Part shown: positions 26,458 through 34,051 of the stretch, in pieces
How positions within the stretch are numbered: the first letter of the stretch is position 1
Layout of the letters: each line of letters starts with the position of its first letter
Assembly: GCA_943913205.1 (NCBI GenBank)
Contig: CALTWN010000006.1
Location: 1 to 42,935 of the forward strand
From: an uncultured Bartonella sp.
GTDB lineage: Bacteria > Pseudomonadota > Alphaproteobacteria > Rhizobiales > Rhizobiaceae
DNA length: 42,935 bases
Direction of reading: 5' to 3'
Translations under genes and position numbers: made by a program
Notes under the pieces: generated by a model
The model's input: the letters and a program-made list of their open reading frames with translations, nothing else
The model's database searches: none
Told to the model about the DNA's origin: nothing

Positions 26458-26964
26458 TTATTTTATAATCTCCTTTTTATATACTCCCCAAAGTTTGTCT
26501 TCTTGAACATAACCAAAAATTTTTCCTACATTTATATAGCACCATATTCCATCGCAACTTTTCAACTTTACTATAGTACCTTGTTCAGCTTTTGAAATTA
26601 TATGTGCATCTGACCGACATGATGTTAATATGGGCAAAAATCGCATATCCTCAACACCACCATCTTGTATTATAGCAGTACGAGAACCCGATAAAAGTGA
26701 TTGATATACCCAACTAGTATCATTATCTATATCTCTGATCTTACGCCACTGATCATACTCCTCTACAATTTCTACAGGCATATTTTTACGCCAATAATGC
26801 CATATAACAGGGTAATCAAAACCAGGACCTATACGCGAATTCATTTTTGATGATTTTATAGCAGCAAATCTTGGAATCTTTAATTGCTCTGCTTGAGCAA
26901 CATAAATGATAGGTAGCGCTATTATTATAGATAATATAATATGTTTAAAAAAGTATTTTACCAT
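26458..26964 (-). CDS. Exported bacterial SH3-domain protein
   Basis: The 168-residue protein has an N-terminal signal peptide (basic MVKYFFKH, then a hydrophobic core ending near AQAEQ at about 23-26), so it is probably periplasmic. The mature part holds two SH3b-like repeats: SSKMNSRIGPGFDYPVIWHYWRK, W-R-K-I-R-D, TSWVYQSLLSG, and a second with IVKLKSCDGIWCYINVGKIFGYVQED. This matches the DUF1058/SH3_4 family near fab genes in rhizobia. SH3b modules often bind peptidoglycan or other proteins; the actual partner is unknown. The 62-base gap upstream shows no strong promoter. Confidence 0.85.
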   Translation of the reverse strand: MVKYFFKHIILSIIIALPIIYVAQAEQLKIPRFAAIKSSKMNSRIGPGFDYPVIWHYWRKNMPVEIVEEYDQWRKIRDIDNDTSWVYQSLLSGSRTAIIQDGGVEDMRFLPILTSCRSDAHIISKAEQGTIVKLKSCDGIWCYINVGKIFGYVQEDKLWGVYKKEIIK

Positions 26965-27026
26965 AATTATTCCAAGCCAATTGTGTATATTAACGTACCA
27001 AAAAATAACAATAAATATTTGTTAAT

Positions 27027-27974
27027 TTAATTCCTTAAGCTAACAGTTTTAACTAAATGGTTATTACCTTTATAAAATACCAAATTTGCCCTTCTTTTAC
27101 TAGGTGCTATATTCTCATTAAGATTTTTTAAATTAATATTTTTCCATAAGAATTTTGCTTTTTCAAGAGATTCTTCAACACTTAATTTAGCATATTTTCT
27201 AAAATATGCCCCTTCTTGTAAAAAAGCTGTTTCACGTAATTTCATAAAGCGCTGCACATACCATTGCTCTATATCGCTAATTTGCGCATCTATATATATA
27301 GAAAAATCAAAAAAATCAGACACAAAGGGTAATTGCTGATTTTCTTTTTTTAATTTATAAACCTGCAAAACATTAACCCCTTCAATTATAATAATTTCTG
27401 GACAATTTACAATTTGGTGTTCATTTTTCAAAACATCGTATAAATTATGCGAATATAATGGTACTTTTATATTTTTTACTGATTTTTTTAATTCTGATAA
27501 AAATTTTAATAATGCATTAATATCATAAGAATCAGGAAATCCCTTCCGGTGCATTCTTCCATTTTCTTCTAACGTAGCATTTGGATATAAAAATCCATCA
27601 GTTGTGACTAAATCTACTACCCTACCTTTTACAGAGCGCTGAAGTAATATCTTCAGGATTCTAGCCATAGTAGATTTGCCAACAGCAACAGAACCCGCTA
27701 TACCAATAACAAAAGGGGGTAACGTCTCTATATTCTTGTTTAAAAATAATTGTTTTGCTTTATGGAAGCTTTTGAAGTTCCTAACTATCATATCAACCAT
27801 TTCAATAAGAGGCAGATATATCCGTTCAACTTCTTTTATATCAATAGGATCTCCTAATGAACGAAGGCTATCTATTTCGATACTACTTAAATTTAGTTTG
27901 GTAGAAGCACCAAAGCTGCTCCATTCATTTGCTGAAAATACTGTATATGGGTGAATAAAATTTTCTATATCCAT
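27027..27974 (-). CDS. coaA: Pantothenate kinase, type I
   Basis: It phosphorylates pantothenate, the first and controlling step of coenzyme A synthesis. The 315-residue protein carries the P-loop GIAGSVAVGKST at 91-102, the VTTDGFLYPNATLEENGRMHRKGFPDSYD substrate region, the PLYSHNLYDV segment and the EGVNVLQV strand with DFSIYIDAQ, all typical of prokaryotic CoaA. Feeding acyl carrier chemistry makes sense beside fab genes, but they are not obviously one operon. A terminator for cyoD lies between its start and the cyo genes. Confidence 0.95.
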   Translation of the reverse strand: MDIENFIHPYTVFSANEWSSFGASTKLNLSSIEIDSLRSLGDPIDIKEVERIYLPLIEMVDMIVRNFKSFHKAKQLFLNKNIETLPPFVIGIAGSVAVGKSTMARILKILLQRSVKGRVVDLVTTDGFLYPNATLEENGRMHRKGFPDSYDINALLKFLSELKKSVKNIKVPLYSHNLYDVLKNEHQIVNCPEIIIIEGVNVLQVYKLKKENQQLPFVSDFFDFSIYIDAQISDIEQWYVQRFMKLRETAFLQEGAYFRKYAKLSVEESLEKAKFLWKNINLKNLNENIAPSKRRANLVFYKGNNHLVKTVSLRN

Positions 27975-27987
27975 TGTAATTTTTACT

Positions 27988-28022
27988 AAAAAAGCTCCAT
28001 TAACATAAGTTAACGAAGCTTT
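27988..28022 (-). terminator. Rho-independent terminator of cyoABCD
   Basis: On the minus strand AAAGCT (28022-28017) pairs with AGCTTT (27996-27991), with additional CGTTAA/TTAATG pairing inside, and T residues follow. It lies 27 bases past the cyoD stop. Confidence 0.8.
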
Positions 28023-28048
28023 ACTATTTTATAAAATATCATTACCGC

Positions 28049-28600
28049 TTATTTTACAGGAGCAATATTTATTGAGCTAGAAGAACCAGATTGTGTATTT
28101 ATCTCTATGGGAGGTGTTACTGCTGGTTTTTCAGCAAAACTACCATTATTTGCAGGCGTCATAGGTGCAATACTTGTAGCAGCTTCAGTTGCCATACTAT
28201 TTGTTTCAGTTTCAGCCGGCGTGGTATTTTGTGTTTCAATTACGGGCGGCGTTACAATACGACCCGATCCACCCATCATATTATAATTAAGATGCTGAAT
28301 TGCCCACCAACTACCGCCTATTACTATAGTAGCTGCGCTTAACCCAAAAATATAAGTCCAAACTTTCCATTGTGCATCAGCGCCATGCTGCAAATGCAAA
28401 AAATAATATGATTGAACTAATATTTGCAATAAAGCCATACCCAATAAATATATTATTTTACCGCTTACAGTCCATTCATGCAACATATCATTCATAACTG
28501 GTATAAAAGACAAAAAAGTTAAAATAACAGCGAGGATAAAGCCGAACAAATAACCCCTTATTGTATATTCTTCTTCCACATGTTTATTATCATAATCCAT
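28049..28600 (-). CDS. cyoD: Cytochrome bo3 quinol oxidase subunit IV, with a long C-terminal tail
   Basis: CyoD is the small membrane subunit that stabilises the cytochrome bo3 complex. Its ATG at 28600 overlaps the cyoC stop by one base; a longer frame inside cyoC is not supported. The first 105 or so residues contain three membrane spans (GYLFGFILAVILTFLSFIPV, a segment near IIYLLGMALLQILVQSYYFLHL, and TYIFGLSAATIVIGGSWWAI) as in the family, with the conserved QSYYFLHL. About 75 further residues are Thr, Pro, Glu, Ser and Ala rich. The total is 183 residues against about 109 in E. coli. Confidence 0.93.
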   Translation of the reverse strand: MDYDNKHVEEEYTIRGYLFGFILAVILTFLSFIPVMNDMLHEWTVSGKIIYLLGMALLQILVQSYYFLHLQHGADAQWKVWTYIFGLSAATIVIGGSWWAIQHLNYNMMGGSGRIVTPPVIETQNTTPAETETNSMATEAATSIAPMTPANNGSFAEKPAVTPPIEINTQSGSSSSINIAPVK

Positions 28601-29262
28601 TATAATACCCCTAGTAAATATACAGCAGTAAACACACCAATCCAAACTATATCAAGAAAATGCCAAAATAATGACAAACAAGATAAACGGGTTTGATTAT
28701 GGTGATTTAATCCTTTTTTTGACAATTGAAAAAACATTATAGCTATCCATATTAACCCAGCAGTTACGTGAATACCATGAGTACCAACAAGAGTAAAAAA
28801 GGCAGAAAAATAAGCTGAAACTAAATGTGCTTGATTTAATGAGGGATCATGTAAAACATTATATAAATGATGAAATTCATTTAATTCTAACGCAATAAAA
28901 AACGCCCCCAAAACAAAAGTTAAACCTAAAAACGCCTTAACTATACATAACTGATTTTTCTTAGCTGCAATCATAGCAAAACCATAGCTTACAGCTGAAA
29001 ATAACAATACAAAAGTTTCAACCAACACATATTTAAGATCAAAAAGCTTTTCGCCTTCTATTATACTATTGCCATGCGGCCCACCATAATATGCTGAAGA
29101 AAATATGGCAAAATTTGCAAACAAGGTAGCAAATAATAAAAGGTCTGAAAGAATGTAAATCCAAAAACCAAATACCATTATTGAAGCTTCCTGCTCATGA
29201 TGATCGATATGAACTATAGGATCATTCATATTTGCCGCTTCAAGATTTGAAAGAGTACTCAT
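28600..29262 (-). CDS. cyoC: Cytochrome bo3 quinol oxidase subunit III
   Basis: CyoC is the heme- and copper-free subunit III. The 220-residue protein has five or so membrane spans, including FWIYILSDLLLFATLFANFAI, VETFVLLFSAVSYGFAMI and the C-terminal FWHFLDIVWIGVFTAVYLLG. The conserved GTHGIHVTAGLIWI lies near 160-173. Its ATG overlaps the cyoB stop (ATGA). The reading frame ends at the cyoD start, so B, C and D are translationally coupled. Confidence 0.96.
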   Translation of the reverse strand: MSTLSNLEAANMNDPIVHIDHHEQEASIMVFGFWIYILSDLLLFATLFANFAIFSSAYYGGPHGNSIIEGEKLFDLKYVLVETFVLLFSAVSYGFAMIAAKKNQLCIVKAFLGLTFVLGAFFIALELNEFHHLYNVLHDPSLNQAHLVSAYFSAFFTLVGTHGIHVTAGLIWIAIMFFQLSKKGLNHHNQTRLSCLSLFWHFLDIVWIGVFTAVYLLGVL

Positions 29263-31286
29263 GCATTTATTCCTTTTTCTTTAAGAACAGCTGTAAACTT
29301 ATCTTCAATTTCTTGCACTTCCTTAGCCTTAATATAATAGCCATCATGGTTGCCGGTTAAAGAATGAGTTGCAATAGTTGCTATAAACCCTACCAAACCT
29401 AGAATAGCTAACCACCAAATATGCCACACCAAAGCAAAGCCAACAACTAGTAGTATTATACCACCCACAAAGCCAGCCGCACTATTTGCAGGCATATGAA
29501 CATCTTCAAATCCTGTTATTTTACGAACTTTACCGGTGCGCTTCATATTCCAAAAAGCGTCTTCACTTGCTATATCAGCCGGTATATGAGCATAATTATA
29601 AGCAGGAGGAGGGGAAGAAATAGACCATTCTAATGTACGCGAATCGCCCCAAGGGTCATTTTCTAAAATTGGTAAATCACCCTTATGTTTAATTATGTAT
29701 AAAATCAACCCTACTACTTGTAAAACAAAGCATAAAATACCTAATAATATTACAAAAGCTCCAATTGCCGCTACTATAAAATAAGGTTGCCAGCTTGGGT
29801 CAGTATAATGTTGAATTCTACGTGTAGCGCCCATCAAACCCAATGCATAAATCGGCATAAAGGCTAAATAAAATCCAACAAACCAGCACCAGAATGAAGC
29901 TATGCCCAATGTACGGTTTGGTTTAACACCAAAAACCTTAGGTAGCCAATAAGCTATACCACCAAGATATGCAAATACTACACCACCAATAATGGTATGA
30001 TGAAAATGCGCTACTAAGAATAGTGAGTTATGGAACTGCCAATCTGCCGGAACAATAGAAAGCAACACACCGGTTAAACCACCGCCTATAAAGGTAAACA
30101 TCATGCCCATAGCCCATAACATAGGTGGCTCAAAACGAATACGACCTTTATACATTGTGAATAGCCAGTTAAATACTTTAACGCCTGTCGGTACCGCAAT
30201 AACCATTGTCGCTACACCAAAAAACGTGTTAACTACTTCACCACCACCCATAGTAAAGAAGTGATGCCCCCACACTATAAGAGATAGGAAAAGGATAACT
30301 AAAAGAGCCCAAACCATAGAGGTATAACCAAACAATTTTTTTGAGGAAAATACCGGAACAATTTCAGAAATCATACCAAAAGCTGGCACCACTAAAACAT
30401 ACACCTCAGGATGGCCAAATACCCAAACATAATTAACCCAAACCATAGGATTAGCACCGCCGGTTGTGGTAAAAAAGTTAAACCCTAAATATCTGTCAGT
30501 AGTCAACAATGCTAAAGCTACTGTTAAAACCGGGTATATAACAAGAATAAGCACGTTTGACACAAGAGCCGCCCAGCAAAATACGGGCAATTTAAACATT
30601 GTCATACCAGGCGCGCGTAACTTTATTATAGTAGCAACAAAGTTTACTGCACCCATTGTTGTAGCTATACCTGATAATTGAAGAGACCATAAATAATAAT
30701 CTACTCCAGTATCTGGGCTACCAGCTAAATCAGACAAAGGTGGATATGCTAACCACCCTACACGAGCGAAGTTACCTATTCCTAAAGATATATTAATAAG
30801 TACTGCACCTGCAAAGGTTATCCAAAAACCTAGATTATTAGCAAAAGGAAATGCTACATCTCTAGCACCTATTTGCAAAGGTAACACATAATTAAATATA
30901 CCAAATAATATAGGTGTAGCCATAAAGAAAATCATTATGGTGCCGTGTGCCGTAAAAATTTGATTGAAGTGGTCAGGCGGTAAATAACCGGCATTTTCAC
31001 CACCAAGCGCCATGGCTTGATGCGTACGCATCATCAAAGCATCGGCAAAGCCTCGAACCAACATAACTATACCCAATATAATATACATCAGCCCTATACG
31101 TTTATGATCTACCGTAGTTACCCAATTTTTCCAAAGTGGTTTCCACCAACCGAAAAAAGTTATTATTGCTAAAACGACAGCAGCAAGTCCAACCACAGCT
31201 ATACAAGTATATAATACTATAGGCTCGTGCATTACAGCAAATGGCTGTGCATATTTATCGTTCACATCTGTAAGTCTACCAAACAT
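29259..31286 (-). CDS. cyoB: Cytochrome bo3 quinol oxidase subunit I
   Basis: CyoB is the catalytic subunit, a heme-copper oxidase that reduces oxygen and pumps protons. I start at ATG 31286 (MFGRLTDVND), matching other CyoB N-termini, giving 675 residues; a GTG at 31334 would add 16 residues with no clear ribosome site. Conserved features are VDHKRIGLMYI, RGFADALMMR, IFTAHGTIMIFF (heme b His), WVFGHPEVYVLVVPAFG (CuB His and the crosslinked Tyr), WGHHFFTMG (CuB His pair), and AHFHHTIIGGVVFAYLGGI (heme ligands). DPWGDSRTLEWSISSPPPAYN near the C-terminus is also typical. Confidence 0.96.
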   Translation of the reverse strand: MFGRLTDVNDKYAQPFAVMHEPIVLYTCIAVVGLAAVVLAIITFFGWWKPLWKNWVTTVDHKRIGLMYIILGIVMLVRGFADALMMRTHQAMALGGENAGYLPPDHFNQIFTAHGTIMIFFMATPILFGIFNYVLPLQIGARDVAFPFANNLGFWITFAGAVLINISLGIGNFARVGWLAYPPLSDLAGSPDTGVDYYLWSLQLSGIATTMGAVNFVATIIKLRAPGMTMFKLPVFCWAALVSNVLILVIYPVLTVALALLTTDRYLGFNFFTTTGGANPMVWVNYVWVFGHPEVYVLVVPAFGMISEIVPVFSSKKLFGYTSMVWALLVILFLSLIVWGHHFFTMGGGEVVNTFFGVATMVIAVPTGVKVFNWLFTMYKGRIRFEPPMLWAMGMMFTFIGGGLTGVLLSIVPADWQFHNSLFLVAHFHHTIIGGVVFAYLGGIAYWLPKVFGVKPNRTLGIASFWCWFVGFYLAFMPIYALGLMGATRRIQHYTDPSWQPYFIVAAIGAFVILLGILCFVLQVVGLILYIIKHKGDLPILENDPWGDSRTLEWSISSPPPAYNYAHIPADIASEDAFWNMKRTGKVRKITGFEDVHMPANSAAGFVGGIILLVVGFALVWHIWWLAILGLVGFIATIATHSLTGNHDGYYIKAKEVQEIEDKFTAVLKEKGINA

Positions 31287-31353
31287 TTTCTGCTCACATT
31301 TACGAATTGAATTAAGCGTGGAACTAAGCCCCACACCGAGTGAATTATAAAAC

Positions 31354-32331
31354 TTATTTTGCTACATAATCAGAGTTAAACACTGAACATAGCTGCCCCC
31401 AAAGAGAACTAGCGGCATCGCGCCACATTAACCGCTCATTGCACTCTTTATTTTGTGCAACACAACCATTAACTACCCGATAATAAAGTTCATTATCTAC
31501 TTTAGAGTAATAACGAACGTCAGCATCTCTCTCTTTTGCAGCAATATCTTCTGTATCAGGTGCTTTTGCAAGTTGTAAATACTCTTCTCTGCCAAGCGAA
31601 TTGCCTGAATGTTTTATTTTTTCTATCCAGTTATTAAATTCTTTATCATCAACAGAATGCCACCTAAATTTCATATTGGCAAAACCGTCACCGCTAAAGT
31701 TAGCTGACAAGCCTTCAAAAACACCTTTTTCATTCGCTATCAAATGCAATTTCGAATTCATTTGAGGCATGGCATATAGCACTGTTCCAAGTTTTGGCAC
31801 CCAAAAAGCATTTATTGAATTTTCTGCTGATAGCTGAAGAAATACTTGCCTGTTTACAGGGGCATAAATTTCATTAACCGCTGCCACGCCATATTCTGGG
31901 TAAATAAACAACCATTTCCAATCAAGCGCTACGGCATCTACCATAATAGGTTTTTGCGTTCCAACAACAGAGGAAGGTAAATCCCTTGAAGGTTCTAGTT
32001 TAAAAGTATATATACCTGTAAAGATTCCTAAAATTATAACAATAACAACTGGTATACCCCACATTGTTACTTCTATTTTATTAGAATGTCCCCAATCTGG
32101 TAAATATGTTGCATCGGTATTAGAAGCCCGATATTTAATAGCAAAAATTACTATTGCTATCATAAGTGGCACTACAACACATAGCATTACTGCTAAACAC
32201 AGCAATATCAAAGTACGTTCTTCAGCAGCTACATATCCGCTTGGATGCAACAATTGATATTTGCAGCCAGATAATAATAGAGCCATAGAAGCAGCTATTA
32301 CAGACCATATAAATTTATTAATTTTATTCAT
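31354..32331 (-). CDS. cyoA: Cytochrome bo3 quinol oxidase subunit II (lipoprotein)
   Basis: CyoA is subunit II. The N-terminal signal ends in the lipobox LLLSGC, so Cys23 is predicted to be lipidated, with Lnt (in this window) as the acyltransferase. Two membrane spans follow (about 43-69 and 87-109), then a periplasmic cupredoxin domain. The CuA-ligand CxxxC motif of cytochrome c oxidases is missing, which marks a quinol oxidase. A COX_ARM region with CVAQNKECNERLMW ends the protein. I use ATG 32331 because GGAG at 32344-32341 is 9 bases upstream; ATG 32337 is too close. It leads cyoABCD. Confidence 0.95.
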   Translation of the reverse strand: MNKINKFIWSVIAASMALLLSGCKYQLLHPSGYVAAEERTLILLCLAVMLCVVVPLMIAIVIFAIKYRASNTDATYLPDWGHSNKIEVTMWGIPVVIVIILGIFTGIYTFKLEPSRDLPSSVVGTQKPIMVDAVALDWKWLFIYPEYGVAAVNEIYAPVNRQVFLQLSAENSINAFWVPKLGTVLYAMPQMNSKLHLIANEKGVFEGLSANFSGDGFANMKFRWHSVDDKEFNNWIEKIKHSGNSLGREEYLQLAKAPDTEDIAAKERDADVRYYSKVDNELYYRVVNGCVAQNKECNERLMWRDAASSLWGQLCSVFNSDYVAK

Positions 32332-32343
32332 TTTCATCTCTCC

Positions 32344-32358
32344 GTATGCTAAGCATAC
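32344..32358 (-). promoter_or_regulatory. Perfect palindrome abutting the cyoA ribosome binding site
   Basis: GTATGCT (32344-32350) and AGCATAC (32352-32358) form a perfect 7-bp inverted repeat about one central base. The GGAG of cyoA shares its final G region and follows at once on the minus strand. It could be an operator or a small mRNA hairpin that hides the ribosome site. Confidence 0.5.
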
Positions 32359-32425
32359 ACAGTTGTAAACTTTAATATATTTTACACCCTACTGCATAAA
32401 AATAATATTTTCAACCATAATAATT

Positions 32426-32445
32426 CACTTTAAAACACTTTAAAA
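32426..32445. repeat. Tandem 10-bp direct repeat upstream of cyoA
   Basis: CACTTTAAAA occurs twice with no gap (32426-32435 and 32436-32445). It lies about 95 bases before the cyoA start, between aroQ and cyoA. A 10-bp period places both copies on one DNA face, which would suit a regulator, but chance is possible in AT-rich DNA. Confidence 0.6.
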
Positions 32446-32459
32446 CTAGTGAAAAAAAC

Positions 32460-32903
32460 TCATGTTTTTAGCGATAACCGCTTAACGATATAATCTACGG
32501 CATATAAATAGCCTTGAGGTCCGCAGCCGCTAATGACTGCTTCAGCTCGCTTTGAACAATATGAATAATGCCTAAATTCTTCCCTTTTATATATATTAGA
32601 AATATGTACTTCTATTACCAAACCTTTAAATATTTGCAGCGCATCTAATATTGCAATTGAAGTATGGCTATAGGCAGCTGCATTAATTATTATAGCTGAT
32701 CCATCTTTACAGGCCATTTGAATAAAATCAATAAGAGCGCCCTCGCCGTTGCTTTGTAAAAACTTTAATTCATAATCAATATTTTTTACATAATCTGTAC
32801 AAATTTGCTCTATATCTTTTAGCGTTTGACTACCATAAATAGTAGGCTCTCGTAGTCCTAATAAATTTAGGTTTGGTCCGTTAATTACATAAATATATTT
32901 CAT
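32460..32903 (-). CDS. aroQ: 3-dehydroquinate dehydratase, type II
   Basis: AroQ converts 3-dehydroquinate to 3-dehydroshikimate in the shikimate pathway. The 147-residue protein has the type II signature INGPNLNLLGLREPTIYG at about 7-24, with the catalytic Tyr in IYGSQTL and Arg in LREP. FLQSNGEGALIDFIQ, IINAAAYSHTSIAILDAL and VIEVHISNIYKREEFRHYS follow, supplying the conserved Asn and His residues. It is a dodecameric enzyme in the family. It sits between recF and cyoA, which is not a functional grouping. Confidence 0.96.
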   Translation of the reverse strand: MKYIYVINGPNLNLLGLREPTIYGSQTLKDIEQICTDYVKNIDYELKFLQSNGEGALIDFIQMACKDGSAIIINAAAYSHTSIAILDALQIFKGLVIEVHISNIYKREEFRHYSYCSKRAEAVISGCGPQGYLYAVDYIVKRLSLKT

Positions 32904-32924
32904 TATTCTATTGCCTAAAATTGT

Positions 32925-34031
32925 TTAATCCTGTGGAATATTTATAAATTGTGCTTTTTTTTCTAATTTATTAAATAAAGTTTTCTCTGTTCCATTCATT
33001 ATAACCTGTATAGGTAAGCTATATAATATATCTAAAAAAGCTTCAAACTTTTTATTATCTAAATGTGCGCTAACTTCATCTAATAGTAAAATTGAGTGTT
33101 TATTGAAAAGCTGTATATTTAATTCTAGTTGTGACAAAATAAGATTAACTAATAATGATTTTTGTTCACCTGTAGAACATAAATGGGCGGGCATATTCTT
33201 TTCTTTATATTCTATACAAAAATCGCTACGATGCGGTCCAAATTTACAGCGACCTGCTATCTTATCTGCCTCTCGGTTAATATATAATTTCTGCAATATT
33301 ATATGAAATGCTTCCTCCATATTGTATTGCGACAGAATCTCTTCTACCTCTCCTTTAATATAAATGTTAGATTTAATAAATAATTCATTATATTCCGAAG
33401 CTTCGATCGCTTTATTTAATATAATTACTAAATGCTTACGGGCTTGTCCTATTTCTACTGCTAAATTTGCTATAGTAGCTTCATATGTATCTAATAATTT
33501 GTTTTTGGTGTGTGTTTGTTGAAGAAAATGATTTCTTATTTTTATCATTTTTGCATAATCACGCAAGCGCTTACCATGACCAACATCTATCGATAACACT
33601 AGCCTATCTAAAAAACGACATCTATCGCTAGCGGGTCCTATAAATAATCTATCCATTAAAGGTGTTAACCATAATATAGTACAATATTCGGTTAAATTAT
33701 CTATAGAAGTAGGGCTTTGATTAATATATAGTTTACGAGACGTAGCAGCTTCATTAACACTTGTACCTATATTAACTTCACCATATTTTTTACTTTTAAT
33801 ATTAGCATTTATAATAAAAGGAGTTTCGTTATTTATATTGCATAATTGCCTATAAGCTGCTCTACGTAAACCACGACCAGGAGCTAATAACGATATTGCC
33901 TCAAGTAAATTAGTTTTTCCACAACCATTGCCGCCATAAATAACAACGCAGCCAGATTCTAGCTTTGTAGTAAAATTTTCATAATTACGGTAAGATTTTA
34001 AAGTTAACCCAGATATGAAAACTTGCTGAAT
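32925..34031 (-). CDS. recF: DNA replication and repair protein RecF, with a probable AUU start
   Basis: RecF is an SMC-like ATPase that helps load RecA at single-stranded gaps. The frame is open from 34040 to 32925. It has SGLTLKSYRNY, Walker A GGNGCGKTN, the NLLEAISLLAPGRGLRRAAY segment conserved in rhizobial RecF, and near the C-terminus STGEQKSLL and the Walker B/D-loop LLLDEVSAHLD. No in-frame ATG, GTG, TTG or CTG occurs before ATG 33656, which would delete about 125 residues including Walker A. Two consecutive ATT codons lie at 34034 and 34031, behind AAAGG at 34042-34038. I annotate from 34031 (368 residues), where spacing is 6 bases. It follows dnaN by about 20 bases. Confidence 0.82.
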   Translation of the reverse strand: MQQVFISGLTLKSYRNYENFTTKLESGCVVIYGGNGCGKTNLLEAISLLAPGRGLRRAAYRQLCNINNETPFIINANIKSKKYGEVNIGTSVNEAATSRKLYINQSPTSIDNLTEYCTILWLTPLMDRLFIGPASDRCRFLDRLVLSIDVGHGKRLRDYAKMIKIRNHFLQQTHTKNKLLDTYEATIANLAVEIGQARKHLVIILNKAIEASEYNELFIKSNIYIKGEVEEILSQYNMEEAFHIILQKLYINREADKIAGRCKFGPHRSDFCIEYKEKNMPAHLCSTGEQKSLLVNLILSQLELNIQLFNKHSILLLDEVSAHLDNKKFEAFLDILYSLPIQVIMNGTEKTLFNKLEKKAQFINIPQD

Positions 34032-34051
34032 AATGCACCTTTAAAATATAT

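Noticed and set aside
32925..33656. recF as a truncated pseudogene starting at ATG 33656
   Set aside because: The same frame stays open for another 125 or so codons upstream and encodes the conserved RecF N-terminus, so an unusual start is more likely than truncation.
34020..34038. GTG at 34038 (minus) as the recF start
   Set aside because: It is out of frame with RecF and its own frame ends after about 17 codons.
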